This document shows, in pieces, positions 37,560-46,253 of a stretch of 64,000 nucleotides of DNA (positions are counted from its first letter, which is position 1; the number at the start of each line of letters is the position of its first letter). Made by a program: the position numbers and the translations under genes. Source of the stretch: Oscillospiraceae bacterium (GTDB lineage Bacteria; Bacillota; Clostridia; Oscillospirales; Oscillospiraceae); assembly GCA_031261325.1 (NCBI GenBank), contig JAISKH010000063.1, positions 26,818-90,817 on the forward strand, in the 5' to 3' direction. The notes beneath the pieces were generated by a model, which did not search any database, had not been told where the DNA came from, and saw only the letters and a program-made list of their open reading frames with translations.

Positions 37560-37670
37560 GCTAATGCCGGGTGCAAGAGTATTATGCAAGCCAACAAGCT
37601 ATTAAGTTAAAAAACCGTTCCCGCTCTCCCAATCGCGTCATCGCAACGGGGAAACCCGAACCGTGGTTTG

Positions 37671-37699
37671 ACTGTAACACACGCGTTTTTGTTTGTCAA
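37671..37699 (-). promoter_or_regulatory. sigma-A promoter of the opp operon leader
   Basis: On the minus strand: TTGACA (37694-37699), 17-base spacer, TACAGT (37671-37676). Confidence 0.7.
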
Positions 37700-37809
37700 C
37701 ACCTTTTTGCCACCTATCGGTGAGAAATTACCGCTTCGGGGTAGGCTTTTTACTTTCTCCAATTTTCGGGCGTTTTTTTGGGCAAAACTAAAAACGCGTT
37801 CATCACCGC

Positions 37810-37837
37810 TTGACATTTACTTTTTCCCTTATAGAAT
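37810..37837 (+). promoter_or_regulatory. sigma-A promoter of the 2-hydroxyacid dehydrogenase
   Basis: TTGACA (37810-37815), 16-base spacer, TAGAAT (37832-37837), 55 bases before the start codon. Confidence 0.75.
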
Positions 37838-37891
37838 CAAATCAGCGTCAATCTCGGCAAAAATCCAAATTACAGGAGGGTGAACAGGCTT

Positions 37892-38899
37892 ATGAAAATA
37901 ACCGTAATCCAAGAAAGCGTCCACATGCCGGACCTTACAGCCGAAGAAGTCTCTTCGCATTGGGCGGCTCTGCGCGGTATTGACGGCGTGAGCGAGGTCG
38001 TGATAAAACGTCCCGAGGGTTATCCCGCAACCGAGGAATTGCATGAGCTTATCGGCGACGCGGACGCGGTGTTCGGCGTTTGGATTTCAGACTCGTGCGT
38101 CAACGAGACGTTCCTGAGTCGTCACCCGAACCTGAAGTATATCGCGACGCTCGGGCACGGTTGGGGCAAGTTCGACGTTGACATGACGCGCGCCAAGGGC
38201 ATTACAATCACGAACACAATTTACGGCAGCCACACAATCGCCGAATACGCTTGGGCGCTGCTCATGGAAGTCACGCACCGCGTCTCGCTCCACTCGGATT
38301 TCATCAAGCGCACCGACTGGACGAACGTGACGCGGGAGGAATCGTTCTCAAAGCTGTTCGCGCCGCAGGTTGAGCTGTACGGGCTTACGGCGGGCGTCGT
38401 CGGGCTTGGCTCCATCGGGTACGAGTTCGCCAAAATGGCGCGCGGCTTCGGCATGAACGTCGTCTCCCACAGCCGCCACAAGAAAGAGGGCGCGGAATAT
38501 GACTTCATCGAGCAGACGACTCTGGACGACCTGCTCGCCCGCAGCGACGTAATCTCCCTGCACGCGCCGTATTCGGACAGCAGCTCGAACCTCATCAGCC
38601 GCGAAGCTATCGCGAAGATGAAGGACGGCGCAATACTCATCAACACGGCGCGCGGCGGACTTGTTGACGAAACCGCTTTGTATGACGCGCTCGCGAGCGG
38701 TAAGCTCTTCGGCGCGGGGCTTGACGTATTGCGTGAGGAACCGCCCAAGGGCGACAACCCGCTGTTCAGTCTCGATAACGCCGTCATCACGGGGCACATT
38801 GCGTGGCTGACAAAAGCGTCCCGCCTGCGCGCCTGCGACCTCGCCGTCGAGAACTTCAAGGCATATCTCGCGGGAAAGCCCGTGTGCGTAATCAACTGA
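37892..38899 (+). CDS. D-isomer-specific 2-hydroxyacid dehydrogenase (NAD-dependent)
   Basis: A 335-residue oxidoreductase that reduces a 2-keto acid to the D-2-hydroxy acid or the reverse. The nucleotide fold GVVGLGSIGYEF lies near 168, and the catalytic set is R254 (NTARGGLVDE), E283 (REEPP) and H302 (GHIAW). Possible substrates include glycerate/hydroxypyruvate, lactate or 2-hydroxyisocaproate types; the sequence does not decide. The ATG at 37892 is preferred to an upstream GTG that touches the GGAGGG site. Transcribed alone between a good promoter and a terminator. Confidence 0.92.
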   Translation: MKITVIQESVHMPDLTAEEVSSHWAALRGIDGVSEVVIKRPEGYPATEELHELIGDADAVFGVWISDSCVNETFLSRHPNLKYIATLGHGWGKFDVDMTRAKGITITNTIYGSHTIAEYAWALLMEVTHRVSLHSDFIKRTDWTNVTREESFSKLFAPQVELYGLTAGVVGLGSIGYEFAKMARGFGMNVVSHSRHKKEGAEYDFIEQTTLDDLLARSDVISLHAPYSDSSSNLISREAIAKMKDGAILINTARGGLVDETALYDALASGKLFGAGLDVLREEPPKGDNPLFSLDNAVITGHIAWLTKASRLRACDLAVENFKAYLAGKPVCVIN

Positions 38900-38918
38900 A
38901 CAAGTCGCATAAAAGAAT

Positions 38919-38941
38919 CGGCTCCGCGCCATGCGGAGCCG
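38919..38941. terminator. bidirectional terminator between convergent genes
   Basis: A 9-bp stem (CGGCTCCGC arms) with a 5-base loop, followed by TTTCTT on the plus strand and TTCTTTT on the minus strand. Confidence 0.8.
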
Positions 38942-38964
38942 TTTCTTCGCGTTATGCGTTACCG

Positions 38965-40314
38965 CTAAACGATAGCCTCATGCTGCCACTTGCGCCCGTG
39001 GAACCGCACGACGTTCAGCAGCGCCCTGACCGCCCAGTCGATTGTCATGGCAATCCACACGCCGAGCACGCCGACGTGCATGTAGCCGCCGATAAGGTAA
39101 CTGAGCAGTATCCTGAACACCCACATGCTCGCCGTGGACGAAATAAGCGTGAACTTCACATCGCCCGCCGCGCGCAGCGTGCTCGCCAGCGAGTAAGCGA
39201 GCGGCCACAGCACCATGCAGCATACGCTGTGGTAGACAATCAGCTGCCGCGCAAGCCTGTCGCCCTCGAAAGTCAGGTTGTACCAACCCGCGATAGTCGG
39301 CGCGACGGCAATTATCAGCACGTTCAGCGCAATCAGGATAATATACGCTTTCTTAAGCAAATTCTTCGTGTAACTTCGAGCCGACACGTAGTCGTCCGCG
39401 CCGACGCATTGCCCGACCACGGTCGTAAGCGCAAGCCCGACAGCCGAAGCGGGTATTGTCGCCAGCAGCTCAATCGTGCTCGCAACGGCGTTCGCCGCGA
39501 TGGAAGCGGTGCCGAAGCTCGTAATCAGGCTCTGCGTGAACAGCTTGCCGATTTGGAACATGCCGTTCTCAATCCCGCTCGGCAGCCCGATTTTCAGCAC
39601 CTTCTTGATTATCGGCAGGTCGAACCCGCGGAATATATTCCTGTCAATATGCAAAACATATTTCGGCTTGCGCAAGATGACGAGCGCGACGACGCATGAG
39701 ACGACCCGAGACGCAAGCGTCGCGATACCGACGCCCGCCACGCCCATGTTAAACCCGTAGACCAACACCGCGTTGCCGCCGATGTTGATGATGTTCATAA
39801 TCACGGAGGTGTAAACCGAAATTTTGGAGTTGCCCATGGAGCGGAACAGCGCCGTCGAGCCGTAATATACCGACAGGAACGGGAACGAGAACGCCGTTAT
39901 GTAAAAATATGTCACGGCGTTTTCCATAACGCCCGGTTCAACCGCGCCGTAAATCAGACTCAGCACCGCCCTGTTGCCGACGAGCGACACAGCCATTACG
40001 ACGGCGGCAATCGCAAAGCACAGCAGCAGAATCTGGTTCGACACGGTAACGGCAATCTTGAAGTCCTTTTTACCGAGACATTGGGACGCGACGACCGCGC
40101 CGCCCGTCGCCATTGCGGAGAACACGTAAATCAGCAGGTTGCTGATTGTGTTAACGAGCGACACGCCGGACACCGCCTCGTCGCCCGCGCCCGCGCCGCC
40201 TACCATAATCATCGCCGCCATACCAACCGTAACCGCGAGCACCTGCTCGATTATCAGCGGCACGACGAGCTTCGACAAAAACCCTTTGTCAAAATGTATC
40301 TTGCCCTCAGCCAT
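38965..40314 (-). CDS. MATE-family efflux transporter
   Basis: A 449-residue protein with 12 hydrophobic segments in two similar halves, the usual MATE size. It exchanges cations (sodium or protons) for drugs or metabolites. Family segments are visible: PLIIEQVLAVTVGMAAMIMVG in helix 1 and GLPSGIENGMFQIGKL opening the second half. The start at 40312-40314 has only a weak GTGAG site; a TTG at 40380 would add 22 residues. No regulator is adjacent on this strand. Confidence 0.93.
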   Translation of the reverse strand: MAEGKIHFDKGFLSKLVVPLIIEQVLAVTVGMAAMIMVGGAGAGDEAVSGVSLVNTISNLLIYVFSAMATGGAVVASQCLGKKDFKIAVTVSNQILLLCFAIAAVVMAVSLVGNRAVLSLIYGAVEPGVMENAVTYFYITAFSFPFLSVYYGSTALFRSMGNSKISVYTSVIMNIINIGGNAVLVYGFNMGVAGVGIATLASRVVSCVVALVILRKPKYVLHIDRNIFRGFDLPIIKKVLKIGLPSGIENGMFQIGKLFTQSLITSFGTASIAANAVASTIELLATIPASAVGLALTTVVGQCVGADDYVSARSYTKNLLKKAYIILIALNVLIIAVAPTIAGWYNLTFEGDRLARQLIVYHSVCCMVLWPLAYSLASTLRAAGDVKFTLISSTASMWVFRILLSYLIGGYMHVGVLGVWIAMTIDWAVRALLNVVRFHGRKWQHEAIV

Positions 40315-40616
40315 TACAATCAACTCACTTTCGGGTATTTCGCGGGTAATTCGCCCAATCTGCGGCGTATAACTTTTCAAAGTATATTCACAACCTTTCG
40401 TTTAGTCAAGCGAAACCGAGCCGCCCCCGAATGAAATGTAAATCCTCTAAAATTATGCTCCGCGTTTTATAATTTCTGCTATTGACGGGCTTTTCGGATT
40501 TACTTAAAATTCTATACAACGATATTTCCCGCCGCATCGCACCGCAGCCGCTTTCAGGCAGCGCGCAGTATTCACTCAAATGTGCATAATTATTCAGACT
40601 AAAGGAGAAGATGAAC
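40315..40616. other. intergenic region before the aminotransferase
   Basis: A 302-base AT-rich gap between divergent genes; it contains the plus-strand promoter at 40482-40510 and nothing else that I can identify. Confidence 0.5.
40482..40510 (+). promoter_or_regulatory. sigma-A promoter of the aminotransferase gene
   Basis: TTGACG (40482-40487), 17-base spacer, TAAAAT (40505-40510), about 105 bases before the start. Confidence 0.65.
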
Positions 40617-41723
40617 ATGAACGTAACTGCTCTGACAAACGAATCCATCAGGAAAAAGCCGGCAAGCAAACGCGCCAGCCGCCAGAGGAGCAGCTCCACT
40701 CCGCTTGAAGTGGTGCGTCTTTGCTATAACGAAAGCCCTTACGGAATGCCGCCAAAGTCGCATGAAGCGCTCTTCGCCGCCGAAACTCGCTCCAACAATT
40801 ACCCCGATTTTTTTGCGTTCGAGCTGAAGAAAGCGTTAGCCGCTGAATATTCGCTCGAAACGACGAATATAATCACCGTCGCGGGTTCCAGCGCGCTGAT
40901 TGACATCATCGGCTGCACGTTCATTAACCCCGGCGACGAGGTTCTCTATTGCTCGCCGACGTATGAAGCCTTTGCGGACATGGCGAACGCTTATGGCGGC
41001 GTGCCCGCGCCCATTCCGCTCGCGGGCGACCTGAGCTTCGACCTTGACGGTCTGTACAACGCAATCACGCCCAAGACGAAGATTGTCGTAATCGTCAACC
41101 CGAACAATCCCACAGGCGGTTACGTCCCGTCGAGCAAGATTGAGGAGTTCATCAGAAAAGCTCCCGACGATATACTGATTGTCGTTGACGAGGCGTACAT
41201 CGACTTCGTTGACCACCCCGACAATTACAGCATGGTGAAGCTCATTCAGGAGGGTATCGACAAGCCCGTCCTCATTCTCCGCACATTTTCCAAGATTTAC
41301 GGCATGGCGGGCATTCGCGTGGGTTACGGCGTGTCAAGCCCCGAGGTCATCGACGAGCTTGCCAAATCGTCGCACGCGTGGAACGTCAGCAACGTGTCGC
41401 AGGCGGCGGCGATAGTCGCGCTCGGCGAAAAGGAGTTCATCGCAAACGTCAAGTCGGAAATCGTCAAAGGGCGCGAATATGTCTCGCGCGAGCTGAAGCG
41501 GCTCGGTTGTGCCGTTAATGACACGCAGGCGAATTTCATCTATTTCTCCTCACCGCTCGCTCCCGAGGACATAACCGCCGCGCTAAAGGAAAAGGACGTC
41601 CTGATTGCAACCTTTGCGTGGAGCCGCGTCAGCATCGGCACGCCGGAGGAGAACCGCGCGTTTATCGACGCGCTTGAGGAAGTCCTCGCGGAAGTCGCCC
41701 TTAAGGAGCAGTCGCCCGCCTGA
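40617..41723 (+). CDS. hisC: HisC-family PLP-dependent aminotransferase
   Basis: A 368-residue class I/II aminotransferase closest to histidinol-phosphate and aromatic aminotransferases. The PLP lysine is K226 in TFSKIYGMAG; NPNNPTG, DEAYIDF and the start of the fold (LCYNESPYGMP) are typical. The first 30 residues are a basic extension not needed for the fold. The ATG at 40617 is 9 bases after AAAGGAG; another at 40611 is closer than usual. There is no his operon nearby, so a role in amino acid degradation (with the PucR-type regulator and GdhA that follow) is as likely as histidine synthesis. Confidence 0.83.
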   Translation: MNVTALTNESIRKKPASKRASRQRSSSTPLEVVRLCYNESPYGMPPKSHEALFAAETRSNNYPDFFAFELKKALAAEYSLETTNIITVAGSSALIDIIGCTFINPGDEVLYCSPTYEAFADMANAYGGVPAPIPLAGDLSFDLDGLYNAITPKTKIVVIVNPNNPTGGYVPSSKIEEFIRKAPDDILIVVDEAYIDFVDHPDNYSMVKLIQEGIDKPVLILRTFSKIYGMAGIRVGYGVSSPEVIDELAKSSHAWNVSNVSQAAAIVALGEKEFIANVKSEIVKGREYVSRELKRLGCAVNDTQANFIYFSSPLAPEDITAALKEKDVLIATFAWSRVSIGTPEENRAFIDALEEVLAEVALKEQSPA

Positions 41724-41756
41724 CGGTTTTCGCCGCCGCGCAGCGCAATGTAACAC

Positions 41757-41789
41757 AACGCCCTCCGCCAAAATAAAGCGGAGGGCGTT
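41757..41789 (+). terminator. terminator after the aminotransferase
   Basis: A perfect 12-bp stem (AACGCCCTCCGC arms) around a 9-base A-rich loop. Confidence 0.8.
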
Positions 41790-41804
41790 GCCGTAAATTT
41801 TCGC

Positions 41805-41833
41805 TTGACATTTTTTCTCCGCTCTCTTAGAAT
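41805..41833 (+). promoter_or_regulatory. sigma-A promoter of the PucR-type regulator
   Basis: TTGACA (41805-41810), 17-base spacer, TAGAAT (41828-41833), 40 bases before the ATG. Confidence 0.8.
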
Positions 41834-41872
41834 GAGGTAAAGGGTTTGTAAATTTTACAAAGGAGAGGGCAT

Positions 41873-43051
41873 ATGCTTAACGTAAACGAGATTACGCAGT
41901 TGTCGATTTTCAAGGATATGAAGCTAATATGCGGTGAGCGCGGTCTGGGCAATCCCGTTGAATACGCCGCAATCCTTGAGTATGAGAGCGTCAAGACGAG
42001 CTATGAGGGGTATTCCCCGGGCGACTTCGTGCTCGCGTCGCTGTTCTTCACGAAGGACGCGGCGGACTTTGTATTTTCCACAATGCGGACAATCATCAAG
42101 CGCAGGGTCGCCGCAATCGCGATGAAAAACGTATTCGGCGAGGAAATACCCGACGATGTGCTTCAACTCGCCGTCGAATACAACGTCCCAATCTTCACGT
42201 TCACAAACGCCTACATGGAGGATTTGGTCATCGGCATCAACGAATCTCTGCGCACAAAGTCGCAGCACTTGATATACGAGCAGAAGCTCCACAGCATAAT
42301 CGACGTCGCGCCCGACTCGAACACGGTTAAAAGCATCGCCAAGGAAATCAACGCGGCGTTTCACGCAAATATAATCACCGCGTACATCACGCCCAAGGAC
42401 GAGATTAGCAGCGTCACAATTCACTCCTACTTCAAGCGTCTGATATACAAGCAATCGCGCGAGCGCAACGCGAACAGTTGCTCAATCGTCAAGTACAACG
42501 CGGGCATGTTGCTCATTTATTCATTCACAGACAACAACTTCCCGAAACCGGAGTCGCTGTATTCAATCATATCCACCCTGCTGATTAACATTGACCTCGA
42601 CCCAGACAGCTTCTATATCGGCGTTTGTGACACGCCGCATAAGCTCTCCGCGCTCGACGTGTCCGTCAGGCACGCGATTTATACGAATTACCTCTGCGCG
42701 CACACGAAAAAGCACATCACGAGCTACACCTCAATCGGCGTATACAAGTACCTGCTTCCAATGGTTTTTGACCCGCTCGTCCGCCAAAACACGGACGCGC
42801 AAATCAGTCTGCTGAAAGAATACGACCTTAGCTTTTCCTCCAATATTCTCGACACGATGGTTGTGTACATTCAAAACAACGGCGACATCGCAAAAACGGC
42901 GAAAGAGATATTTCAGCACCCAAACACCGTGCGTTATCGCATCAAAAAAGCATACTCGATACTCTCGCTGGACGAACCCGACGGCTACGAAAGCCTGTAC
43001 CTGCTGATAACAGTCTACACGCTGTCCATGTCCGACAGCGAGCGGCAATAG
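41873..43051 (+). CDS. PucR-family transcriptional regulator
   Basis: A 392-residue regulator with an N-terminal PucR sensory domain (about 8-125; SPGDFVLASLFFTKDAADFV), a central GGDEF-like degenerate domain (about 150-300) and a C-terminal helix-turn-helix (about 325-385) with NNGDIAKTAKEIFQHPNTVRYR. PucR/CdaR proteins usually activate genes for catabolism of nitrogen compounds. It lies between the aminotransferase and gdhA, each with its own promoter, which makes these the obvious candidate targets. AAAGGAGAGG ribosome binding site. Confidence 0.9.
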   Translation: MLNVNEITQLSIFKDMKLICGERGLGNPVEYAAILEYESVKTSYEGYSPGDFVLASLFFTKDAADFVFSTMRTIIKRRVAAIAMKNVFGEEIPDDVLQLAVEYNVPIFTFTNAYMEDLVIGINESLRTKSQHLIYEQKLHSIIDVAPDSNTVKSIAKEINAAFHANIITAYITPKDEISSVTIHSYFKRLIYKQSRERNANSCSIVKYNAGMLLIYSFTDNNFPKPESLYSIISTLLINIDLDPDSFYIGVCDTPHKLSALDVSVRHAIYTNYLCAHTKKHITSYTSIGVYKYLLPMVFDPLVRQNTDAQISLLKEYDLSFSSNILDTMVVYIQNNGDIAKTAKEIFQHPNTVRYRIKKAYSILSLDEPDGYESLYLLITVYTLSMSDSERQ

Positions 43052-43079
43052 TTTGTCGGTTAACACTTCAATACAAGCT

Positions 43080-43113
43080 GTTCCGTGACGGATATACACG
43101 TCTGTCACGGAAC
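43080..43113 (+). terminator. terminator after the PucR-type gene
   Basis: Stem with arms GTTCCGTGAC (continuing imperfectly to 13 bp) and an 8-base loop, followed by CTTTTATTTTTG. Confidence 0.88.
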
Positions 43114-43195
43114 ACTTTTATTTTTGTCAGACCTCCGATAATTCACCCAAAAATTTATACGAATTACATTTTTCTCTGTGTTTGCAGTATTTTCA

Positions 43196-43224
43196 TTGAC
43201 AAGTAACCCGCGCGGGAGTAAGCT
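43196..43224 (+). promoter_or_regulatory. sigma-A promoter of gdhA
   Basis: TTGACA (43196-43201), 17-base spacer, TAAGCT (43219-43224), about 100 bases before the start. Confidence 0.65.
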
Positions 43225-43321
43225 TTTTTTAATACTCCGAGCGCGTCAGTCGGGCGAACAACCCGCTCGCTCGCGGCGAAAGTCGAACACGACTAAAACA
43301 CAGAAAGGTGCGGTCAGACAT

Positions 43322-44569
43322 ATGAATTACAATCCTTATGTAAACGTGCAGAACGTAATGGAGGAGGCACGAAAGACAGGCGGTATCGACAGGCGGTTTT
43401 TCGACGTGATAAAGCACCCGCAGCGCGAGACAAAGGTTTATCTGCCCGTCGAGATGGACGACGGCGAGGTTCGCGTGTTTGAGGGTTGGCGCGTGCAGCA
43501 CTCCAACATTCGCGGACCGTTTAAGGGCGGCATACGTTTTCATCAGGACTGCGACTTGGACGAAATTCGCGCGCTCTCCGTTTGGATGTCGCTCAAATGC
43601 GCCGTTGTGGACATTCCGTTCGGCGGCGCAAAGGGCGGCGTGCGCGTTAACCCGTCGGAGCTTTCGCGGCGCGAGCTTGAGCGTCTGACGCGGCGTTACA
43701 CGTTCGCAATCGAGCCGTTGATTGGTCCCGACAAGGACATTCCCGCGCCCGACGTGAATACCGACGCGCAGACAATGGCGTGGGTGCTGGACACATACAG
43801 CATGTTAAACGGCAGACCGTGCCCCGGCGTTGTAACGGGTAAACCCGTCGAGCTGCGCGGCTCGCGCGGTCGCGCCTCGGCAACGGGCAAGGGCGTTGTA
43901 ATCAGCACCAAGCTGATACTGGCGCGGAGCGGCTTGAAGCTGCCTGACGTGTCCGTCACGATTCAGGGCTTCGGCAACGTCGGGCGTTACGCGGCAAAGG
44001 CTTTTCACGAGCAGGGCGCAAAGGTCGTCGCCGTCAGCGATATTTCGGGTGTGCTCTACGACGCGGATGGGCTGGACATTCCGTCAATTTCAGAGTTCGC
44101 CAAGACAAAAGCTCCGCTCTCAACCTTCAACGACGGACACGCCGAGCACCTCTCCGTCGGCGACATTTTCGCCGTCCCGTGCGACGTGTTTGTGCCCGCC
44201 GCGCTTGAGAATCAGATTGACGAGACGACGGCGGCGGTCCTGAAATGCAGCTACGTCATTGAGGCTGCGAACGGTCCGACGACGGAGGCGGGCGACCGCA
44301 TATTGGCGGAGCGCGGCATACAGCTCGTCCCCGACATATTTGCGAACTCCGGCGGCGTAATCGTCTCCTATTTCGAGTGGGTGCAGAACATTCAGGAGCT
44401 GACGTGGGAGCGCGACCGCGTGACGGATATGTTAGACGACATAATGTCGCGCGCGTTCGGCGAAGTGCTTGAGGAAATGGCGCGCTCAAGCTGTAGTCTG
44501 CGCATCGCGGCGTACATCGTCGCCCTGAAAAAGCTCGTGTACGCGGAGGAAATTAAGGGCATATTCCCA
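43322..44569 (+). CDS. gdhA: glutamate dehydrogenase (Glu/Leu/Phe/Val dehydrogenase family)
   Basis: A 416-residue NAD(P)-dependent enzyme interconverting glutamate and 2-oxoglutarate plus ammonia. The substrate lysines K68 (GPFKGGIRFH) and K92, catalytic K104 (GGAKGGV) and D144 (PAPDVNT) are present, and the dinucleotide fold is QGFGNVGRY. The ATG at 43322 is chosen (AAAGGTG upstream and the family's normal length); a frame starting at 43178 adds 48 unlikely residues across the promoter. With peptide and amino acid importers nearby it fits amino acid fermentation. Confidence 0.94.
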
Positions 44570-44589
44570 TAAACTTCAATATAAACGCA

Positions 44590-44619
44590 AACGCGCGCGG
44601 AGTAACCTCCGCGCGCGTT
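44590..44619 (+). terminator. terminator after gdhA
   Basis: A perfect 13-bp GC-rich stem (AACGCGCGCGGAG arms), 4-base loop, TTTTTATT tail. Confidence 0.92.
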
Positions 44620-44709
44620 TTTATTATCGCCGAAACCGTGCATGCCGCCTTGAATTTCCGCGCCGCGCGGCTTATAATGGGTTATCATAACAAAACAGGG
44701 GGGCTTTTC

Positions 44710-46191
44710 GTGAAAACCTACACAATCGACCCGACCACCGCGTCGGACTTCCGCAACAACGCGACGTTCTGCGTCGGCACAGGCAGGCTCGGTCTTGCCC
44801 TGCACCGCGAGTACTTTGAGCAATTGAAGCTCGTGCAGTCGCAAATCGGCTTCAAGTATATCCGCGGGCACGGGCTGTTCAATGAGGACATTTCCATTTG
44901 CCAACGCCGACAGGACGGCACAATCGAATACAACTTTACGTACCTCGACCGCATTATGGACGGCTACTTGGAGCTGAATATCCGCCCGTTCCTTGAGCTG
45001 GGCTTCATGCCAAAGGTCATCGCCTCGGGCGAACAGGAGGTATTTTACTGGAAAGGCAACGTCACGCCGCCGCGCGACTACGCGGACTGGAACGCGCTCG
45101 TGCAATCGACGTTGCGGCACCTCGTCGCGCGTTACGGCGCGGACGAGGTCACGGCGTGGCCCGTTGAGGTCTGGAACGAGCCAAACCTCGGCGGCTTCTG
45201 GCAGAACGCCGACCGAAAGGAATATTTCCGCCTGTTCAAAGAGACAATCGCCGCCGTGAAGTCCGTGGACGCGCGCTTTCGCGTCGGCGGTCCCGCGATA
45301 TGCGGCGTGGACGACGCGAGCTGGCTGCGCGACTTCCTCGATTTCTGCCGCGACGAGAAGCTCCCGCTCGATTTCATCACGCGCCACCTGTACACAATCG
45401 AGTATCCCGAACCCGTCGGGCATTACGGTTATCCGAAGCTCCGCGCGCTCGCAAACGCGACGGACGAGACGAAAGGCTCCCGCGTTATCATCGACGAATA
45501 CGACGAGTTCCGCGGCATGGAAATGCACGTCACGGAGTTCAACACCTCTTACTCCCCCGTAACGCCGCTGCATGACACGAACCTAAACGCCGCGTATCTC
45601 GCGTTCCTGCTGTCCAAACTCGGCGACGAGAGCGCGTCGTACTCCTACTGGACGTTCGGCGACGTTTTTGAGGAGCAGGGCGTACCGTTCACGCCGTTCC
45701 ACGGCGGCTTCGGGCTTGTCGCGAACGGCTGTATCCCCAAGCCCGCGTTCTACGCGTTTCAGTTCTTTAAGGAGCTGCAAGACGCGCCCTGCGTCCTGCG
45801 CACGGACGACGCGGTTGTCGTAAAGGACGGCGACGTCTACCGCGCGGTGCTCTGGAACGTGCAAACAGGCGGCGCGTCGGAGTCCGCGCAAATCGCGCTG
45901 AACCTGCCCGCGGACGGCGACTACAGCGTCATAGCGCGGACGGTGGACGGCGAAACCTGCAACCCGCAGAAGCTGTGGCACGACATGGGCGAACCGCCAA
46001 GTCTAACAACCCGCCAACTCACGCTGCTGCGCGAGCACGCCGTTCCGATCGTAACGTCAAGCCGCGCCCACGCAAACGATACGCTAACCGTCGAGTTAAC
46101 CCTCAAACCGAACGCCGTCGTCTATGTCGAAATCGCGCCCGCGCCGCTCAACCCCGACTACGGCTTTGACTACGACCGCTCCCAACGCGCC
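44710..46191 (+). CDS. glycoside hydrolase family 39 enzyme (beta-xylosidase-like)
   Basis: A 494-residue retaining glycosidase with a TIM-barrel core. The acid/base is E157 in VEVWNEPNLGGFW and the nucleophile E276 in VTEFNTSYSP; the N-terminal WKGN, RGHGLFNEDI and C-terminal beta-rich part match GH39 beta-xylosidases and related enzymes. There is no signal peptide, so it works inside the cell on imported oligosaccharides. The start is a GTG with AGGGGGG upstream. No sugar transporter is next to it, so it stands alone between two terminators. Confidence 0.92.
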
Positions 46192-46216
46192 TAAAGCGCG
46201 CAAGAATAACACAAAG

Positions 46217-46242
46217 ACGCGGCGCTCAAACGAGCGCCGCGT
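46217..46242. terminator. bidirectional terminator between GH39 gene and bceB-like gene
   Basis: A perfect 11-bp stem (ACGCGGCGCTC arms), 4-base loop, TTTT on the plus side. Confidence 0.85.
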
Positions 46243-46253
46243 TTTAACTGCGT

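Larger units (their letters stand above)
37467..37891. other. intergenic region with divergent promoters and an opp leader
   Basis: A 425-base gap between oppB (minus) and the 2-hydroxyacid dehydrogenase (plus). It contains the opp promoter (37671-37699), a leader of about 130 bases ending at a strong terminator (37530-37559) and the dehydrogenase promoter (37810-37837). The leader has no T-box GGTGG-type bulge sequence or other riboswitch that I recognise. Confidence 0.6.

Noticed and set aside
37560..37676. Leader before oppB as a T-box or known riboswitch
   Set aside because: No T-box sequence (no AGGGTGGNACCGCG-like box) and no other riboswitch core that I could recognise; listed only as an attenuated leader.
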